A stretch of DNA of 25,949 bases from a virus, in IMG/VR virus record IMGVR_UViG_3300010354_000558, positions 1-25,949 of that record; one strand, 5' to 3'. The notes under the pieces were generated by a model, which was given only the letters and a program-made list of their open reading frames with translations, was not told the DNA's origin and did not search any database. Positions 20,890 to 25,949 of the stretch are shown here, piece after piece (the first letter of the stretch is position 1; each line of letters starts with the position of its first letter). The position numbers and the translations under genes are program-made.

Positions 20890-23046
20890 TTATACCACCG
20901 GTTTACCTCCAGCTTTCTTAAATTCCGCAAGCAAGGTTTTTGCTTGCTGCATGGGTTGGTTCTTGTAATTTGCTCCCGGTAGACTGGCCCAGGTTTTTTT
21001 GTTTCTATCCAACGCTTCGTAAAATCTACCTTGCTTGATTAGGTCGATAGAATTGTTTCTAGCTAAAAGGAAAATACAAGCTTTATCCTGATTTGCAGGA
21101 CCAAAATCTGTTAGACCAAGAGCTGTTTTGCATTCGTCCCAAGTATCCGTTAAAAATTGATATGCTCCGGCTGCACTAGAAGGAATACCGTTTGCTCTTC
21201 TTACTTCTCTCGGATGATCCTTAAAGCCTAGGGCGATGTTATCAACTTCTTTACCGTAGACATTTTTAATTTTTGCTGATTTAATATCAAATTCTCTATC
21301 AGGCCATTGTCTTTGATACCCTATTGGTCCTGTAGTTCCTTCAGCAAATCGTATCATATACAAAAACGCTTGTAGATTATCTTGCTCTTGATTTCCAGTT
21401 GATCTAGGAGGTGTACCCTGTGTGTTTGGAGGCAGTTTAAAAATTTCTGTGATCTTTTTAGCAGCCTCTACACTTAATTTTTTATAAGAAGCACTTCCTG
21501 GATTGTTGTTTAAATTTACTGCATTGAACTCGGTTGGATTTACGCTTTCGTGCTGATCATAAGGTTCGTGCGTGGGAACTCTTGTCATTATTGTAAGTAA
21601 ATCTTCAACCTTATAGAAATTATTTTCCCACGATCCGTAAACGGACCTATTGGGTAAACTGAATCTAGCTAGAGGAGATACCGCTGTGGTTGATGCATCA
21701 CCGGCTGTAGATGTTGGAGTTGCAGGAACAGCATTTTGATGTATTTGACCTCCAGAGGTCATAAAAATATCTACGTTGGATTTTAAATGAATGTTTTCTG
21801 CGGTTTCTAAAATATCTGCATCAGAATATAAACTGAGATTTCCGTTACTACTTAATTTTAAGGTTGCATTATTGCTTTTTAAATTAAAACTGTCATCGGC
21901 TTCAAAATTTACAATAGAATTTGATTTTAGATTCATACCAGATTCTGCATATACAGACAGCGAATTATTACTTTGTATATTGAAATCTAACCCGCTGAGT
22001 AAATTAAAATCAGCTCCGCTTTCTATTTGTGTAGACATGTTTGAAGAAATGTTTACATTTCCGCCAGCTTCTAAATTTATATTTCTATCTGCTCTAAAAT
22101 TTAAATCTTGCTCAGAATGAATAGATACGCTGTCTGCTGCATAGATATCAATTTTACCCTGTGATGTAAGTTCAATCCAGGCTGTGCCTTTAGCATTACC
22201 GATGTAAATTAAATCTTTGGTATTGTGTAAAAGAATCTGATGTCCGGTCCTTGTTCTTATACGAACTAATTCATTTTCTCCATCAATATCCCCATCATCC
22301 ATTACAAAAGTTGATCCGCCCAATCTGCTTACAGGTGACGGTGTTGTTGCCAGCTTGTTTAATGGTTTCTTTGGTCCGTTTTTATCTAAGGGGCCCGGCG
22401 TGCTGATTCCAAAAACATAGCTGGGAATTTCTCGCCTTGCGCTGCTAGTAGTAGTGCCTCTAGCATCATCTAACAATAGACCTTGTTCTAATAATCTATC
22501 TGCAAAAGGATGCACAGGTTTGGCCAGCTTGTCTACCAATGGCCCTTTTTCACCCGTTCTAGTAGATTTTAAAGGCTCTGCTACAGGTAGGTTACTGGTC
22601 TTATATTTTGCTAGTTGCGAAGCAGTCATTGCTGTGTTTTTTGTTGCAGCAATGCCGGGCACCATAAAATTCTGTTGTTCATCCCATAAAAATCCAATTA
22701 TATATCCTTGGTTAAAATCAGAATTGGCGAATGCAACCAGCACCCTAGTTCCGATATCTGGAGGAATCATCCACATGCCGTAGCTTTTCTGTACATCGTC
22801 GTATTTGTTTTCGTTAGTGCCTTCATACAATACGTTGGTGTTTCCTGCGAAAGGACTGACATATCTAACTACATAGGTTTGTTCTTTGATATTAGGGTCG
22901 CCAGCAATTAGAAATTTTACAGAAACCTCAACCATACCTTGCTTGGTAGGATCAAGGTGATTGGTAATTATGCCTTCGTAAATGTAAGAAGGCAAATGTG
23001 AAGGACTTAAACCTCGTTGCAGTTGTGGAGCTTGCGCTGCTGACAT
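20890..23046 (-). CDS. 5: Baseplate hub/spike protein gp5-like with C-terminal lambda-R-type lytic transglycosylase
   Basis: 718 residues. The N-terminal part (about 15-140) is the gp5/VgrG-like OB-fold region, with YIYEGIITNHLDPTKQGMVE and later GFLWDEQQN. Residues about 243-437 form the spike beta-helix, visible as short alternating repeats such as VSIHSEQDLNFRADRNINL and EAGGNVNISS. The last 160 residues match lambda endolysin R in order: FLYMIRFAEGTTG, DHPREVRR, SSAAGAYQFLTDTWD, LGLTDFGPANQDKA and WASLPGANY. Glu569 corresponds to catalytic Glu19 of lambda R, an anhydro-forming transglycosylase (GH104). In T4 gp5 the lytic domain is a T4-type lysozyme placed between OB fold and beta-helix; here it is another family, placed last. 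AGGA lies nine bases before the start. It punctures the cell envelope at injection. Confidence 0.93.
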   Translation of the reverse strand: MSAAQAPQLQRGLSPSHLPSYIYEGIITNHLDPTKQGMVEVSVKFLIAGDPNIKEQTYVVRYVSPFAGNTNVLYEGTNENKYDDVQKSYGMWMIPPDIGTRVLVAFANSDFNQGYIIGFLWDEQQNFMVPGIAATKNTAMTASQLAKYKTSNLPVAEPLKSTRTGEKGPLVDKLAKPVHPFADRLLEQGLLLDDARGTTTSSARREIPSYVFGISTPGPLDKNGPKKPLNKLATTPSPVSRLGGSTFVMDDGDIDGENELVRIRTRTGHQILLHNTKDLIYIGNAKGTAWIELTSQGKIDIYAADSVSIHSEQDLNFRADRNINLEAGGNVNISSNMSTQIESGADFNLLSGLDFNIQSNNSLSVYAESGMNLKSNSIVNFEADDSFNLKSNNATLKLSSNGNLSLYSDADILETAENIHLKSNVDIFMTSGGQIHQNAVPATPTSTAGDASTTAVSPLARFSLPNRSVYGSWENNFYKVEDLLTIMTRVPTHEPYDQHESVNPTEFNAVNLNNNPGSASYKKLSVEAAKKITEIFKLPPNTQGTPPRSTGNQEQDNLQAFLYMIRFAEGTTGPIGYQRQWPDREFDIKSAKIKNVYGKEVDNIALGFKDHPREVRRANGIPSSAAGAYQFLTDTWDECKTALGLTDFGPANQDKACIFLLARNNSIDLIKQGRFYEALDRNKKTWASLPGANYKNQPMQQAKTLLAEFKKAGGKPVV

Positions 23047-23052
23047 TTATTA

Positions 23053-25674
23053 CTATCCTATTAAATTATTTTTATAAATTTCTGCTAATCTAGCTTCTCT
23101 TTCTTCGCTAGTTTCAACTTTGGTTTCATCTAATTTATCTTTGGTATTTGCAGGAGGAGTAGTTTTTATCTTGTCTCTCGACACAATTATACCTCTGTTT
23201 TCTATATCGCCTATGCTGACATTATCCGGCAGTAATTTTGAAATGGTTAGCATAGCTGCAATTTCTCCAGCAGATAGACTCCCCAATTGAGCAGTACTTA
23301 ATCCTAACCTGTCAGCAGCATCAGTCACCACATCATCTATGCCCTGTAGTGCTCCAGTAATTTTATTCACCGATCGACCAACTATCTGCACAGGAGCTGC
23401 TACGGCTTCGGCAACTGAATTTACTGCACCTTCAATGGCATCGGTGATATTGCTTTCTAAATTTTCAAGAGAATCTGCAAACTTGTTTACTCCACTTAGT
23501 AACTCTTTCAAAGACGAACGTTCGTTGGCCGGAACATTTTCATTTGCTCCAGAATTCTCTAAAACTTGTGCATCAGGATTTGGTACTGTTTTAAATGCTT
23601 TTTTAGTGTCGACAGCTGATCCTTTAAAGTCATTTTCATTTAAGTCAACAGGTATTCTGTTTAATTTCAATTTTTGACTAAATTCGCCGTCTTTAAAAGA
23701 TGATATTGCCTGTGTTAACAGATAGTACCCAGATAAGTTATATCTCTGATTAAATTTTAAAAGTCCGGTGCCGCCGTTTTCTAAACTTTGATCATCTATA
23801 TCCATACCACTTCTAAAATATATTTTTATAAAAATATTTTTTCCAAGAAAGTTTGCCTCGCCATCAGTAGTGAGAACAGCATTTACTGATGTATTGTCGT
23901 CAGATTCACGTAAAAGAGAAGGAAGATAATTTCCCAATCCCCCTGTCATTAAGAACACAGGATCTCCTACGATATCTGCTTCTAATTTTATCATACTGTA
24001 ATTGCTTAATATAATTTGATTGAAAGAATCTCTAGCAAATGCATTTACGTTACCTGTAGATGCCGCCTCACCTCCTGCAGCTCCAGATGATGTACCCGGT
24101 GCCTTTGGTGCTAGTTGGCGATCTGCCTGCGCTGCAGCCGTTGCCGGATCATATTGAGCAAGGTTGCCCCCGTCTGGATTTTGATTAACAGCCTTAGCAG
24201 CTTGATCTGGGTTGGCTAATTTCCAAGGGAATCTTTCATAAAACAACTTATCAAAACTGATGTTTAATTTTTTGATATCTACATTTTGACCGGTATAGAT
24301 GTAGTTGTATTCTCTAACAACATTGATATTTCCGCTATCTTTTTGTTCTACTGTTCGATAACCTGTAACCTGACTTACATGAATTTTGCTTTGAATGACT
24401 TTGTAGGTAATTTTATAGCGTGGTCTACCTCTTACAGGATTATGCTCTCCTTGCTCAATTTCAGCAACAATTTTCCAAAAATTAACTTCCTCTCCCACCG
24501 TTTTAACCGCATTTCCGTTACCTGGATCAATTTGTTCTCTCCAGTATTCGCTGTCTCTAATTATACCGTCTATGATACCCTGTACATAGGTACCTGGACC
24601 AAAATTAATAGAAAATTTAGAAGGTTCATAGGTAGTTACAGAAACTGCTGATGTGGCTGTAGTTGCCGCATCTTGTAGTTGATACGCATTTCTAATTTGA
24701 GTTTTATCAACCTCGGCAAAGTTTATTAAACCGCTGTCGGAGTAGAGATTTTTAAGAGGTTTTTTAGCTATATCGTTATCAGTAGCAACGTCATATGTAC
24801 CGTCTTCTTTTAAGGTTGGAAATTCAATTACATACTCATCAATTTCTGTTGACTTTGGTTCTTTGACAGTTTTTGCAGCTTCGTCTTTGAGAGCTGTATT
24901 CATTCCTGTAACGAGATTGGTTAAAATTTCTTTTACTGTTAAACCAGATAGAGATATAGGAGTTTTAATACTGCCGTATACGTCAGTAAACGCAAGGTCG
25001 CTGCTGGGGAAAGCTTCGCACCTATACTTGGTTCCAGATTCATCAAAATCAACATCTACTTTACTAAATTTAAAAGGAATAAATCTTGTGGTTAGGTCTA
25101 TTGGTTCTGGGGCGACTTGCTCTCCGTCAATATCGTCTTTGTATCCAATAAATTCAATCTTTAATAAAAATGTAGCGTCTAGGTAAGTTTTATAACCTGC
25201 AGCTCTTGACGCTACTGTCAGTGCTTCAATAAATCCAACAATGCTGTAAGGCTCAAAAACATCAAATCTTAATTTAGTTATTAATGCTGTGCCTGTAATT
25301 CTTTGAGGTGTAGGAAAAGTTTCAATTTCAATGTTATTGATATATAAATTAAATCTTCCTGCACTTTCTTCATTAAAAAAATCAATCTCTTTCTGTGTTT
25401 CGCCGTCAACTGTAGTCAACGGTAAAAACTTTGTGGTTTTGTCTCCGGGAACTTTACCGCTAGATTTTAGAATAATATTTCCTAAATCTCCCTTAGTTCT
25501 ATAAACTTCTGGTTGCGATGCAGACACTCTGTCTAAACAAGACATTGTGGTAATATAGGAATAGGATCTATATTTGTTTAAAACATTATAGAAATTTTTC
25601 TTAGCCAGTTTTTCTTTAATTGGTAAGTCTGGCGGAGCAGTTACTCGACTTCTTACTATTTCACCGCTTGCCAT
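23053..25674 (-). CDS. Probable baseplate hub protein (gp27 position)
   Basis: 873 residues, between gp53-like and gp5-like genes; its start is one base after the upstream stop. The N-terminal third is beta-rich, with RFNLYINNIEIETFPTPQR and FDVFEPYSIVGFIEALTVAS. Residues about 496-545 are a Gly/Ala/Gln-rich linker. Residues about 555-690 contain KLEADIVGDPVFLMTGG and GYYLLTQAISSFKDGEFSQK, which resemble hub barrel domains of contractile machines (the 'GDP' loop and 'Y-x-x-T-x-x-x-S-x-F-x-x-G-x-F' strand pair). The C-terminal 150 residues are Ala-rich and probably helical, ending in a charged tail. Position next to gp5 suggests the gp27-like trimeric hub that caps the tube and holds the spike. 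It is over twice the 391 residues of T4 gp27, and I see no direct sequence match to that protein, so the symbol is withheld. Confidence 0.68.
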   Translation of the reverse strand: MASGEIVRSRVTAPPDLPIKEKLAKKNFYNVLNKYRSYSYITTMSCLDRVSASQPEVYRTKGDLGNIILKSSGKVPGDKTTKFLPLTTVDGETQKEIDFFNEESAGRFNLYINNIEIETFPTPQRITGTALITKLRFDVFEPYSIVGFIEALTVASRAAGYKTYLDATFLLKIEFIGYKDDIDGEQVAPEPIDLTTRFIPFKFSKVDVDFDESGTKYRCEAFPSSDLAFTDVYGSIKTPISLSGLTVKEILTNLVTGMNTALKDEAAKTVKEPKSTEIDEYVIEFPTLKEDGTYDVATDNDIAKKPLKNLYSDSGLINFAEVDKTQIRNAYQLQDAATTATSAVSVTTYEPSKFSINFGPGTYVQGIIDGIIRDSEYWREQIDPGNGNAVKTVGEEVNFWKIVAEIEQGEHNPVRGRPRYKITYKVIQSKIHVSQVTGYRTVEQKDSGNINVVREYNYIYTGQNVDIKKLNISFDKLFYERFPWKLANPDQAAKAVNQNPDGGNLAQYDPATAAAQADRQLAPKAPGTSSGAAGGEAASTGNVNAFARDSFNQIILSNYSMIKLEADIVGDPVFLMTGGLGNYLPSLLRESDDNTSVNAVLTTDGEANFLGKNIFIKIYFRSGMDIDDQSLENGGTGLLKFNQRYNLSGYYLLTQAISSFKDGEFSQKLKLNRIPVDLNENDFKGSAVDTKKAFKTVPNPDAQVLENSGANENVPANERSSLKELLSGVNKFADSLENLESNITDAIEGAVNSVAEAVAAPVQIVGRSVNKITGALQGIDDVVTDAADRLGLSTAQLGSLSAGEIAAMLTISKLLPDNVSIGDIENRGIIVSRDKIKTTPPANTKDKLDETKVETSEEREARLAEIYKNNLIG

Positions 25675-25675
25675 A

Positions 25676-25949
25676 TTAAATTCCCAATGCCGATCTTAAT
25701 ACACTCAACTTTGGCAAATATATGCTGACTCCTGCCTGCATGTCAAAGACTGGATCTTTGAGAATTGAAGGATTACGTACAGAAAACACCCACCATAGAG
25801 AAGAATCGTTATAAAGTTTGTATGCTAATAGGTCTGGCCTATTTTCAAATTCCTTTTGTATTGTGTATTTTGTATCGTCTGCCTGTGCGGGAAAGTTTCT
25901 AAAGGTAGCAACATCAAGATAACCTTTGGCTAATGATGTTGTAAAGTAA
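25676..25949 (-). CDS. 53: Baseplate wedge protein gp53-like, C-terminal part (runs off the window)
   Basis: The last 90 residues and TAA stop are present; the start lies beyond base 25949. The visible part begins YFTTSLAKGYLDVATFRNFP and contains TIQKEFENRPDLLAYKLYND, then SSLWWVFSVRNPSILKDPV, then AGVSIYLPK. This 'RPDLLAYKLY ... WWVFxxRNP ... DPV ... G..I.LP' layout is the LysM-like fold signature I associate with gp53 of aquatic T4-like phages. In T4, gp53 strengthens wedge contacts and is needed to join six wedges round the hub. Its stop codon is one base from the start of the hub gene, which implies translational coupling. I translated this end by hand. Confidence 0.78.
   Translation of the reverse strand, partial: YFTTSLAKGYLDVATFRNFPAQADDTKYTIQKEFENRPDLLAYKLYNDSSLWWVFSVRNPSILKDPVFDMQAGVSIYLPKLSVLRSALGI

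Noticed and set aside
21791-22911. Several plus-strand open frames inside gp5
   Set aside because: Antisense shadows of the beta-helix and OB-fold coding regions with no start signals.

Overview
The window is a late structural (tail and baseplate) region of a large AT-rich contractile-tailed phage. It resembles the T4-like myoviruses of aquatic bacteria, the group that includes cyanophages and SAR11 phages. Three lines of evidence support this: recognisable T4-type baseplate proteins gp53, gp5, gp25 and gp6 in collinear order; a T4-type late-promoter box (TATAAATA) before the plus-strand genes; and a collagen-like fibre protein with a cupredoxin-like domain of a kind I associate with marine myoviruses. 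I cannot name the host. No tRNA, CRISPR array, integrase, transposase or metabolic gene is visible.

Layout, right to left on the minus strand: the C-terminal end of a gp53-like wedge protein (25676-25949, cut by the window edge); an 873-aa probable baseplate hub protein; a 718-aa gp5-like hub and spike protein with a C-terminal lambda-R-type transglycosylase; gp25; an 1134-aa gp6; a 4594-aa giant protein filling over half the window; and a 486-aa collagen-like, cupredoxin-like fibre protein. Gaps between these genes are 1 to 43 bases, so they look like one transcription unit. The unit ends at a bidirectional hairpin terminator at about 1708-1735.

From the left, two short plus-strand genes (479-979 and 1000-1689) converge on the same terminator. 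They are driven by the TATAAATA box at 445-452. Both look like small beta-rich virion proteins of unknown role. A divergent minus-strand gene (1-393) leaves the window with only its N-terminal 131 residues present.

Working model: gp53, gp25 and gp6 build the wedge. The hub protein and gp5 form the central hub and peptidoglycan-cutting spike. The giant protein occupies the place of T4 genes 7 to 10 and is probably a peripheral wedge, tail-fibre-network or adhesion component carrying a seven-bladed FG-GAP-like propeller. The collagen-like protein is likely a thin fibre. The most notable points are the giant protein and its propeller, the replaced and relocated lytic domain of gp5, the copper-ligand pattern in the fibre, and a shared CCAATAAATA motif before gp25 and gp6.
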